Part shown: positions 5,681 to 12,403 of the stretch, piece by piece | Layout: the number at the start of each line of letters is the position of its first letter | How positions within the stretch are numbered: position 1 is the first letter of the stretch | Assembly: GCA_036555665.1 (NCBI GenBank) | Contig: DATBKW010000286.1 | Span: forward strand, 1-13,500 | Length of the DNA stretch: 13,500 nucleotides | Direction: 5' to 3' | Source: JAOPZW01 sp036555665 | Lineage (GTDB): Bacteria > Actinomycetota > Thermoleophilia > Solirubrobacterales > Solirubrobacteraceae | Program-made: the position numbers and the translations under genes | The notes under the pieces: generated by a model | The model's input: only the letters and a program-made list of their open reading frames with translations | What the model was told of the DNA's origin: nothing | Database searches by the model: none

Positions 5681-5807
5681 GCCCCCTCTGGACCGCATCG
5701 CCACCGCTCGCCGTACCCGAGATACAACACGAAAAAACGAGCGTCAACCGGTCTGAGACGAGCGGACGACGGCAGGAGGCAGACGGCCGGCGGCGAACGT
5801 TCCGGCC

Positions 5808-6068
5808 ATGCTCCGACCGCTTCTGGGCATCTCCGAAGGCGACCTCGAGCGCGAGCTCCTGCGCAAGAGCGTGGGCGCCTTGCAGGCAGATCGTGCGCGT
5901 TGCGAGGACTGCGGGCGCACCCCGCTGGTCGGCGAGCGCATCCACCGCTTCGGCGACGGCGCGCTGGTCTGCGACCTCTGTCGCGCGCGCCATGCCGGGC
6001 ACCCTGAGCGGTCGGACGTCGTGCACCACTCCGAGCGCGGCCAGACCGTCAAGCGGCGCGCCGCATAG
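5808..6068 (+). CDS. Small zinc-ribbon protein, 86 aa, uncharacterised
   Basis: Function not recognised. The protein has an N-terminal amphipathic segment (LGISEGDLERELLRKSVGAL) followed by a treble-clef or zinc-ribbon-like pair of CxxC motifs, Cys32/Cys35 (CEDCGRTPLVGERIHRF) and Cys55/Cys58 (LVCDLC), and a His- and Arg-rich tail. It is probably a soluble zinc-binding protein involved in a protein or nucleic-acid interaction. The start at ATG 5808 has no nearby Shine-Dalgarno sequence; AGGAGG lies 28 nt upstream, too far to serve it directly. No alternative in-frame start is evident. It precedes an SRPBCC gene by 21 bp and faces away from the FHA gene, which has a different type of zinc ribbon. 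The coding call is supported by the four ordered cysteines and strong codon bias. Confidence 0.78.
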   Translation: MLRPLLGISEGDLERELLRKSVGALQADRARCEDCGRTPLVGERIHRFGDGALVCDLCRARHAGHPERSDVVHHSERGQTVKRRAA

Positions 6069-6075
6069 CCGGGGC

Positions 6076-6081
6076 TACACT
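6076..6081 (+). promoter_or_regulatory. Probable -10 box for the SRPBCC gene
   Basis: TACACT begins 14 nt before the GTG start at 6090, matching the leaderless geometry seen at other genes. No clear -35 element is present. Confidence 0.45.
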
Positions 6082-6089
6082 CCCGCGCC

Positions 6090-6620
6090 GTGGATCCGAT
6101 CACCGTCGAGGTCGTCATCGCCAAGCCGCGCGAGGAGGTGTTCGAGTACCTCGCCGACGTGGCCAATCACGCCGAGTTCAACGACCACTTCATGGTCGAC
6201 TGGCGCCTGACGCGCGAGGACACCTACGGCTACGGGGCCGGTGCCCGGTATCGGATCAAGGCGCCGCTGAACCGCTTCTCATGGGCGGATAGCACCGTGA
6301 TCGAGTTCGATCGCCCCCGCAGGATCGTCGAGGCGGGGAGGACGGGGAAGTTCAACCGGATCCGCACGCTCGGGGTGTACGAGCTCGAGCCCGCCCACGG
6401 CGGCACGACGCGCGTGCGCTTCACGCTGATCGTCGAGCCCAAGACGGCGACCGACAAGTTCCTCGAGTCCTTCGGGGCGCGTGGCTGGACGAAGCGCAAG
6501 CTGAAGAAGTCGATGCGCCGCCTGCGCGGGATCCTCGAGGAGGACCACGGCCGCGGCACGCGCCCGACGCTCGCGGGCGGCGCGCGCAAGCCCGCGACCG
6601 GCTCGCCGTTTCATCGTTAG
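6090..6620 (+). CDS. SRPBCC (polyketide cyclase/START-like) family protein
   Basis: A 176-aa protein with the helix-grip SRPBCC fold: ITVEVVIAKPREEVFEYLADVANHAEFND at the N-terminus is typical, followed by alternating beta strands to about residue 130 and a long basic C-terminal helix (WTKRKLKKSMRRLRGILEE). Members bind hydrophobic small molecules or lipids in a central cavity; the ligand here is unknown. A C-terminal extension of about 25 residues is Gly/Arg/Pro-rich and probably disordered. The GTG at 6090 is chosen because it begins the domain directly and sits 14 nt from a TACACT box. It is separate in sequence from the SRPBCC half of the ArsR fusion at 886. The lipoprotein gene follows 14 bp after its stop. 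Confidence 0.82.
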   Translation: MDPITVEVVIAKPREEVFEYLADVANHAEFNDHFMVDWRLTREDTYGYGAGARYRIKAPLNRFSWADSTVIEFDRPRRIVEAGRTGKFNRIRTLGVYELEPAHGGTTRVRFTLIVEPKTATDKFLESFGARGWTKRKLKKSMRRLRGILEEDHGRGTRPTLAGGARKPATGSPFHR

Positions 6621-6623
6621 CAT
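6618..6623 (+). promoter_or_regulatory. Possible -10 box for the lipoprotein gene
   Basis: TAGCAT overlaps the TAG stop codon of the SRPBCC gene and begins 17 nt before the ATG at 6635, which would leave a leader of about 5 nt. No Shine-Dalgarno sequence is seen before that ATG. Weak evidence; co-transcription with the upstream gene is the alternative. Confidence 0.3.
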
Positions 6624-6634
6624 CCGGCCCGTCG

Positions 6635-7192
6635 ATGCGCGCCCGTCTGCTCACGCTGTTGCTCGTCGTCCTGGCCGCGGTGGCTGTCGGCGCGTGCGGC
6701 GACAAGCAGGAGCGCACCCTGCACGGCGCCACCGAGGGCACCTACATCGACGTGGACAACCTGAAGTACCAGGTGCAGATCTCGCGGCTGCTGAACCCCC
6801 ACGACCGCGAGGACGCCGGCTACCTCGTCGACCTGCCCGCCGACCAGCAGCTCGGCCCCAAGGACCAGTGGTTCGCGGTCTTCATGCGCGTGGAGAACGA
6901 CTCCGACGAGCCGGGGCGCGCGGCGACCGACTACTCGATCCGCGACACGCAGGGCAACGTCTACAGGCCGATCCAGATGGGGCCCAAGAACGTCTTCGCC
7001 TATCGCTCCACCGTGCTGCAGCCCAAGGATCTGCTGCCGCTGCCGAGCTCCGCGGCCGCCGAGAACACGATCCAGGGCGCGATGCTGCTGTTCAAGATCC
7101 CCGTCGCCAACTTCCAGAACCGCCCGCTGGTGCTGCAGATCCCGTCGCCGACGGGCGGCAAGGACCTGGGCACCGTCGACCTGGACGTCTAG
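6635..7192 (+). CDS. Predicted lipoprotein, DUF4352-like beta-sandwich
   Basis: A 185-aa exported lipoprotein. The N-terminus has basic residues, a hydrophobic stretch (residues 5-18) and a lipobox VGAC with the lipidated Cys at 21, so the mature protein should be anchored to the outer face of the membrane. The rest looks like an immunoglobulin-like beta-sandwich of the DUF4352 type (WFAVFMRVENDSDEP, YSIRDTQGNVYRPI, and a closing GTVDLDV); the exact family is less sure. The function is unknown; such domains often mediate interactions at the envelope. It converges on the PBP gene and the two stop codons overlap in the tetranucleotide CTAG, so there is no room for a terminator between them. Confidence 0.8.
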   Translation: MRARLLTLLLVVLAAVAVGACGDKQERTLHGATEGTYIDVDNLKYQVQISRLLNPHDREDAGYLVDLPADQQLGPKDQWFAVFMRVENDSDEPGRAATDYSIRDTQGNVYRPIQMGPKNVFAYRSTVLQPKDLLPLPSSAAAENTIQGAMLLFKIPVANFQNRPLVLQIPSPTGGKDLGTVDLDV

Positions 7193-8952
7193 CCCTTCGA
7201 CCGCTTCAGGCCTTCCAGCAGCACGTCGCGTGCCACCGGCGCGGCCGTGTCGCCGCCCGCGCCCGCGGAGACGAGCAGGACGCCGACCGCGATGCGCGGA
7301 TGGCCCGTTCCGGCCGGTGCGTAGGCGGCGAACCAGGCGTCGGTGTCCTTGGGATCGTTGACCTGCTGCTCGGGCGGGCAGGCCGCGGGGTTCGCCGGGT
7401 CGGGCTGGCAGCGCTTGGTGCTCTTGAGCTCCGCGGTGCCGGTCTTGCCGGCCACCTTCACGCCCGGGATCGCCGCCCGCACACCGGTGCCGCCGCGCAC
7501 GACCGCGAGCATGAGGCGCTCCATCGTGCGCGCCACCTGCGGGCTCGTCGCGCGCTCGGTGCTCGCCACGTGGCCGTCGGCGGCGTCGAAGTCCAGGCTC
7601 AGGTGCGGCCGGCGCCCGCGCAGGCCGATGGCGGCGGCAACCGTGGCCATCTGCAGGGCGGTCGCCTGCACGCGGCCCTGGCCGATCGCCGACGAGCCGA
7701 CCGCGAGGTCGTCGCCGATGTCGCCCGGCGCCGGGATCGTGCTCTCGGCCGCGCCCACGATGTCGGGCGGCTGGTTGAAGCCGTAGCGCTGAGCCACGTC
7801 GACGAGACGCTTGGCGCCGAGCTGCGCCCCGAGCGGAGCGAAGACCGAGTTGCACGACTTCGCGAAGGAGACGAGCAGCGTGCCGCCGCAATACTCGCCG
7901 TTGGCGTTTTCGAGGTCGACGCCCTCGAGCACCGCCTTCTGCTGGACGGGATAGACCTTCGACGGGTTCGTGATCCCGGCCTCGAGGGCGCCGGTGGTCG
8001 TGATCATCTTGAACGTCGACCCGGGCGGCTGCAGGCCCGAGAAGCCGATGCCGGCGAAGCCCAGCACCTCGCCGGTGCGCGGTTGGATCGCGACGACGCC
8101 GCCGAGTCGCCCGCCGAGCGCGGTGACCGCCGCCTGCTCCACCGGCAGCGAGATGGTCGTGCGCACGGCCTGCGCCTGCTGCGGCTGGGTGCGCCGCAGC
8201 ACGCGTGTCCCCGCCAGCAGCTCGCCGCCCGGCCGGCCGATCAGCCGGTCGTCGAAGATCCGCTCGAGGCCCGAGACGCCAACCTCCGCATCGGAGGGCA
8301 CGCCGAGCCGCGCCAGCTCCGCGCGGCGCTCGGGCGGGATCGGCCCCAGCGAGCCGACCACTTGCGTGGCCACGGGCGACGACGAGGCGCGGTCGTCGCC
8401 CGTGGCCAGCACCGTGCGGTCGCGGGCCAGCAGCGTGGCCCGCGGGGGCATCTGCGTCACGCGCCGCAGACGCTCGCCGGCGGCCAGGCCGGGGAAGACG
8501 AGCGCCCGCGACCAGTCGACGCCCTCGCCGGTCGTGGGCAGGACGACCTCGCCGTCGACCGTGCCGAAGGCGCGGGTGGGGATGCTGACCGGGACGCGGT
8601 AGACGTCGCCGTCCTTGCGCGGCTTGCCGGTAACGACCTTGGTCGCGGTCGCCGTGCGCATTGCGCTCTGGTAGGCGCCCGTGAAGCGCAGACGCGAGAT
8701 GCGGTCGCGCTCGCCCGGGGTGAGCTCCGAGTACATCGCCGCGTAGTCGCCGCGCGCCCAGGCCTGCGCGAAGCGCTTGGCGTGGGCCTCGCCGGCCGGC
8801 GTGTGGCGCGCGCCGACGACGGCGCCGATGACGAAGGCCAGGCCGCAGATCGCAAGCAGGGCGCTCGTGCGGTGCAGGCGCGCGCGCCGCGCAGCCGTCT
8901 GGCGCGACGGCGAGGGTGGTCTCCCCCCCGGTGACCCTACTCGCGTGCTCAA
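7189..8952 (-). CDS. Class B penicillin-binding protein with NTF2-like (MecA_N) domain
   Basis: A peptidoglycan D,D-transpeptidase of 587 aa, one N-terminal membrane anchor (about residues 31-47) and an extracytoplasmic body. Residues about 55-145 resemble the NTF2-like MecA_N domain, a dimerisation-type region follows, and the transpeptidase domain carries the SxxK motif S312-T-F-K315, SxN at S366-C-N368 and KTG at 503-505. There is no glycosyltransferase domain. The architecture matches mycobacterial PbpLipo-like PBPs, although Cys36 in LLAIC does not form a good lipobox. A Cys-containing insertion follows KTG (Cys515, Cys525), and Cys355 and Cys367 lie around the active site. The start is uncertain: TTG 8952 is the only reasonable start codon before the membrane helix and lies 16 nt from a TACCCT box. 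It is divergent from the MarP-like gene. Family is secure. Confidence 0.9.
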   Translation of the reverse strand: MSTRVGSPGGRPPSPSRQTAARRARLHRTSALLAICGLAFVIGAVVGARHTPAGEAHAKRFAQAWARGDYAAMYSELTPGERDRISRLRFTGAYQSAMRTATATKVVTGKPRKDGDVYRVPVSIPTRAFGTVDGEVVLPTTGEGVDWSRALVFPGLAAGERLRRVTQMPPRATLLARDRTVLATGDDRASSSPVATQVVGSLGPIPPERRAELARLGVPSDAEVGVSGLERIFDDRLIGRPGGELLAGTRVLRRTQPQQAQAVRTTISLPVEQAAVTALGGRLGGVVAIQPRTGEVLGFAGIGFSGLQPPGSTFKMITTTGALEAGITNPSKVYPVQQKAVLEGVDLENANGEYCGGTLLVSFAKSCNSVFAPLGAQLGAKRLVDVAQRYGFNQPPDIVGAAESTIPAPGDIGDDLAVGSSAIGQGRVQATALQMATVAAAIGLRGRRPHLSLDFDAADGHVASTERATSPQVARTMERLMLAVVRGGTGVRAAIPGVKVAGKTGTAELKSTKRCQPDPANPAACPPEQQVNDPKDTDAWFAAYAPAGTGHPRIAVGVLLVSAGAGGDTAAPVARDVLLEGLKRSKG

Positions 8953-8962
8953 GTACTCCCGG

Positions 8963-8972
8963 AGGGTAGCCT
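8963..8972. promoter_or_regulatory. Overlapping divergent -10 boxes for the PBP and protease genes
   Basis: The forward strand reads AGGGTAGCCT. Its reverse complement contains TACCCT (8963-8968), 16 nt from the PBP TTG at 8952, while TAGCCT on the forward strand (8967-8972) lies 20 nt before the protease TTG at 8987. The two boxes share two base pairs, so if both are real the promoters would compete for polymerase. Neither has a clear -35 box. Confidence 0.35.
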
Positions 8973-8986
8973 GCGCGGCCCCCGGT

Positions 8987-10138
8987 TTGACCGCCCTGGA
9001 CTGGATCATCCTCGCTCTGACGCTCGCGACGGCCGCGGCGGGCTTCTTCCAGGGCTTCGTGGTGGGCGCCGCGACGCTCGCGGGCTTCGCCGGCGGGCTG
9101 CTCGTCGGCGCGCGCCTCGGGCAGTCGCTGGTGGCCTCGGGGTCGCACTCGCCGTACGCGCCGCTGTTCGGGCTCATCGGTGCGCTTCTCGGCGGGATCC
9201 TGTTCGGCTCGGTCCTCGAGGCCTTTGGCCACGGCGTGCGCCGGCGCATGACGGTCATGCCCTCGCTCGGCGTCGTCGACGGCCTGGCCGGCGCGCTGCT
9301 CAGCGCCGCGGTCGCGCTCGGCGTCGTGTGGCTCGCCGGCGCGGTGGCGCTGCAGAGCCCGCAGACGCGCGGCCTGCGCGACGACATCCAGCGCTCGGCG
9401 ATCCTGCGCGCGCTCAACGGCACCCTGCCGCCGTCGGGGCCGATCCTCAACGCGCTCGCGCGTTTCGACCCGTTCCCGACCATCAACGGCCCGCCCGTCG
9501 ACCTGCCGGCGCCCCGCGCCGCGATCGCGCGCGACCCCGACGTGCGCGCCGCCGCGCAGGGCGTGGTCAAGATCCAGGGGCTCGCCTGCGGGCTCGGCGT
9601 CGAGGGGTCGGGATGGATCGCCCGCCCGGGCGTGGTGGTGACCAACGCCCACGTGGTCGCCGGCCAGGACGACACGACGGTCCAGCTCGCCGGCACCGGG
9701 CCGCTGCACGCCGCTCACGCGGTCGTCTTCGACCCGCAGGACGACGTGGCGATCCTGCGCGTCGACGGCCTCGGCGGCCGCGTGCTGCCGATCGCTTCCG
9801 ATCCGCGGCCGGGCCGTTCGGCCGCGATCCTCGGCTTCCCCGAGAACGGGCCCTACGACGTGCGCGCCGGCCGCCTCGGCGAGACCCGCTCGGTGATCAC
9901 GCAGGACGCCTACGGGCGCGGGCCGGTCCAGCGCTCGATCACGACGCTGCGGGGAACCGTCCGCCCGGGCAACTCCGGCGGCCCGATGGTCGACGCGCGC
10001 GGGCGCGTCGTGACGACGGTGTTCGCCGCCGCGCGCAGCGGCCCGGCCGGCGGCTACGGCGTGCCGAACAGCGTCGTGCAGCGCGAGCTTGCGCGCGCGG
10101 GCACGGGGACGGTGTCCACCGGGCCGTGCGCCCGCTGA
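8987..10138 (+). CDS. MarP-like membrane serine protease (CvpA region plus trypsin-like domain)
   Basis: A 383-aa membrane-anchored periplasmic serine protease. Four hydrophobic segments (about residues 4-20, 25-42, 58-78, 97-121) form the CvpA-like membrane part typical of actinobacterial MarP. The chymotrypsin-fold domain carries the triad His222 (VTNAHVVAG), Asp253 (DPQDDVAILRV) and Ser330 (RPGNSGGP). Cys201 at the domain entrance and Cys381 near the C-terminus match the positions expected for the disulfide that stabilises Mycobacterium tuberculosis MarP, a protease needed for acid resistance through cell-wall hydrolase processing. There is no PDZ domain. TTG 8987 is preferred as start because MTALDWIILALTLA fits the family N-terminus; GTG 8945 in frame would lie upstream of the likely -10 box and overlap the PBP start. 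Role in envelope stress is inferred from the family. Confidence 0.88.
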   Translation: MTALDWIILALTLATAAAGFFQGFVVGAATLAGFAGGLLVGARLGQSLVASGSHSPYAPLFGLIGALLGGILFGSVLEAFGHGVRRRMTVMPSLGVVDGLAGALLSAAVALGVVWLAGAVALQSPQTRGLRDDIQRSAILRALNGTLPPSGPILNALARFDPFPTINGPPVDLPAPRAAIARDPDVRAAAQGVVKIQGLACGLGVEGSGWIARPGVVVTNAHVVAGQDDTTVQLAGTGPLHAAHAVVFDPQDDVAILRVDGLGGRVLPIASDPRPGRSAAILGFPENGPYDVRAGRLGETRSVITQDAYGRGPVQRSITTLRGTVRPGNSGGPMVDARGRVVTTVFAAARSGPAGGYGVPNSVVQRELARAGTGTVSTGPCAR

Positions 10139-10158
10139 GCGGCCGCAGCCCGATCGTC

Positions 10159-10164
10159 TACCCT
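10159..10164 (+). promoter_or_regulatory. Probable -10 box for topB
   Basis: TACCCT begins 16 nt before the ATG at 10175, predicting a leader of about 4 nt. There is no purine-rich Shine-Dalgarno sequence in between; the stretch is C/T-rich. Confidence 0.45.
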
Positions 10165-10174
10165 GCCCCCTTCC

Positions 10175-12403
10175 ATGGCCAAGACGCTCGTCATCGCCGA
10201 GAAGCCGTCCGTGGGGAACGACCTCGCCCGCGTCCTGCCCGGGCCGTTCGAGAAGCGGACCGGCGCGGGGGAGAAGACCGCACGTTCGCTCGAGGGCCCC
10301 GACCACGTCATCACCTGGGCGGTCGGCCACCTCGTCCAGCTCGCCGAGCCCGACGAGTACGACGACAAGTTCAAGAAGTGGCGGATGGCCGACCTGCCGA
10401 TCGTCCCGCGCCACTTCAAGCTCGTCGTGCGCGACGAGCGCTCCGAGAAGCAGATGAAGGTCGTCCGCGACCTGCTCAGGCGCGACGACATCGACCATGT
10501 CATCAACGCCTGCGACGCCGGGCGCGAGGGTGAGCTGATCTTCACCTACCTCTACGAGTACCTGAAGTCCGCCAAGCCGGTTCAGCGGCTGTGGCTGAAC
10601 TCGATGACCAACGCGGCGATGCGCGAGGCGTTCGGTCAGCTGCGCGACGGGGCCGATCTCGACGCCTTGCGCGACGCGGCCAAGTCGCGCTCGGAGGCCG
10701 ACTGGATCGTGGGGATGAACGCCACGCGCGCGGCCACCATCCGCCTGCGCTCGTCGTTCGACGGCGCCGTCTCGCTCGGGCGGGTGCAGACGCCGACGCT
10801 GGCCATCCTCGCCCGCCGCGAGGAGGAGATCCGCGCCTTCAAGCCCGAGAAGTACTGGCTGGTCGACGCGCGGTTCGAGGCCTCCGGCGCGCGCCGTTAC
10901 GAGGGTCGCTTCCACGCCGGCGCGCAGCCGCGGCTGAAGAGCGCCGCCGAGGCCCAGGCGATCGTCGAGGCGGTCCGCGGCACGCGCGGCGAGATCACCA
11001 AGCTCGAGAAGACCAAGCGCAAGGAACGCGCGCCGCTGCTCTACGACCTCACGTCGCTGCAGCGCGACGCCAACACGCGCTACGGCTTCAGCGCGCGGCG
11101 CACGCTGGCCGCCGCGCAGCGCTGCTACGAGGACCACAAGGCGCTGACCTATCCGCGCACGAGCTCGCGCTACCTGACCGGCGACATGGTCGGCGAGATC
11201 AAGCCGACGGCCGGGCACGTCGGGCGCCGCGACGAGTACCGCAAGGCGGCGCAGTACGTGCAGTCGCTCGACCTCCTGCCCCTGGGGCGGGTCGTCGACG
11301 ACGCGAAGGTCGGCGACCACCACGCGATCATCCCGACCAACTCCGAGCACGACCTCGGTCGCATGAACGAGGACGACCGCAAGATCTACGACCTCGTCGC
11401 CCGGCGCTTTCTGGCCGTGTTCCATCCCGACGCCGAGTTCGAGAACACGCGCGTGGAGACGACGGTGGCCACGCACGTCTTCCGCACGCGCGGGAAGGTC
11501 CTGCTCGTGCCGGGCTGGCGCGGCGCCTACGGCGAGCTGCCGGAGGGCGAGGGCGCTGCCGACGACGACGAGGGGCGCGACCAGCAGCTTCCGCGCCTCG
11601 AGCGCGGCGAATCGGTCGATACCCGCGAAGCGCAAGCGCTCGAGAAGGAGACCAAGCCGCCGCGGCGCTACAGCGATGCGTCGCTGCTGGGCGCGATGGA
11701 GACGGCGGGCAAGCTCGTCGACGACGAGGCGATGCGCGAGGCCATGAAGGACTCGGGGATCGGCACGCCCGCCACGCGCGCGGCGATCATCGAGCGGCTG
11801 ATCGACGTCGGCTATGTCGAGCGCGACGGCCGCGCGCTGGTCGCCACCGAGAAGGGCATCAACGTCATCCGCCTGCTCGGCGAGCACCCGCTGACCTCGC
11901 CGGCGCTGACCGGCGACTGGGAGCATCGCCTGGCGGCCATCGAGGAGGGCACCGAGCGCCGCGAGAAGTTCATGGACGACATCGCCAAGTTCGCGGGCGA
12001 GACGGTCGGCGTCCTCGATACGACGTTGAAGGACGTGCGCATCCCGCGGGCGAATCTCGGCCCCTGCCCGGTGTGCGGCAACGACATCGTCGAGAACCGC
12101 AAGGGCTACTCGTGCTGGTCGCGCGAGGACCCGGGGTGCGGCTTCGTCATCTGGAAGGCCAAGGCCGGCAAGCAGCTTCCGGCCGCGGCGGCGCGCGAGC
12201 TCATCGCCAAGGGCTTCACCTCCGCGCCGGTGACCGGCTTCAAGGGGCGGTCGGGGCGGTCGTTCCGTGCGCGGCTGGCGCTGCAGCAGGGCGACGACGA
12301 GGACGCGCGCTGGCGCGTCGAGTTCGACGAGCCGTGGGCCAAGGAGGGCGCCAAGCCGCCCGAGGCCGAAGAGGGGGCGGATGAGGGCGCGGCGGCGGCG
12401 TAG
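10175..12403 (+). CDS. topB: Type IA DNA topoisomerase, TopB (topoisomerase III)-like
   Basis: A 742-aa type IA topoisomerase that passes DNA strands through a transient single-strand break. The N-terminal Toprim domain starts VIAEKPSVGNDLARVL with catalytic Glu9; its acidic motif reads D114-A-G-R-E118, lacking the middle Asp of the usual DxDxE, as in a subset of TopB proteins. The active-site tyrosine is Tyr326 in LTYPRTSSRYL, and GRVQTPTLAIL and GIGTPATRAAIIERL are further type IA motifs. A single C-terminal zinc ribbon has Cys631, Cys634, Cys647 and Cys655, followed by a basic region and an acidic, Ala-rich tail. TopB enzymes usually decatenate replication or recombination intermediates. 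Start at 10175 matches the family N-terminus. Its 3' end overlaps the next gene by 23 bp. No mobile-element genes flank it, so it looks chromosomal. Confidence 0.93.
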   Translation: MAKTLVIAEKPSVGNDLARVLPGPFEKRTGAGEKTARSLEGPDHVITWAVGHLVQLAEPDEYDDKFKKWRMADLPIVPRHFKLVVRDERSEKQMKVVRDLLRRDDIDHVINACDAGREGELIFTYLYEYLKSAKPVQRLWLNSMTNAAMREAFGQLRDGADLDALRDAAKSRSEADWIVGMNATRAATIRLRSSFDGAVSLGRVQTPTLAILARREEEIRAFKPEKYWLVDARFEASGARRYEGRFHAGAQPRLKSAAEAQAIVEAVRGTRGEITKLEKTKRKERAPLLYDLTSLQRDANTRYGFSARRTLAAAQRCYEDHKALTYPRTSSRYLTGDMVGEIKPTAGHVGRRDEYRKAAQYVQSLDLLPLGRVVDDAKVGDHHAIIPTNSEHDLGRMNEDDRKIYDLVARRFLAVFHPDAEFENTRVETTVATHVFRTRGKVLLVPGWRGAYGELPEGEGAADDDEGRDQQLPRLERGESVDTREAQALEKETKPPRRYSDASLLGAMETAGKLVDDEAMREAMKDSGIGTPATRAAIIERLIDVGYVERDGRALVATEKGINVIRLLGEHPLTSPALTGDWEHRLAAIEEGTERREKFMDDIAKFAGETVGVLDTTLKDVRIPRANLGPCPVCGNDIVENRKGYSCWSREDPGCGFVIWKAKAGKQLPAAAARELIAKGFTSAPVTGFKGRSGRSFRARLALQQGDDEDARWRVEFDEPWAKEGAKPPEAEEGADEGAAAA

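Noticed and set aside
6694..8934. Forward open frame of 746 codons through the PBP gene
   Set aside because: Low-complexity Arg/Ala translation, antisense to a PBP with all active-site motifs intact.
10175..12403. topB as part of an integrative or conjugative element
   Set aside because: No relaxase, integrase, type IV secretion gene, direct repeats or tRNA is in the window, and composition matches the neighbours.
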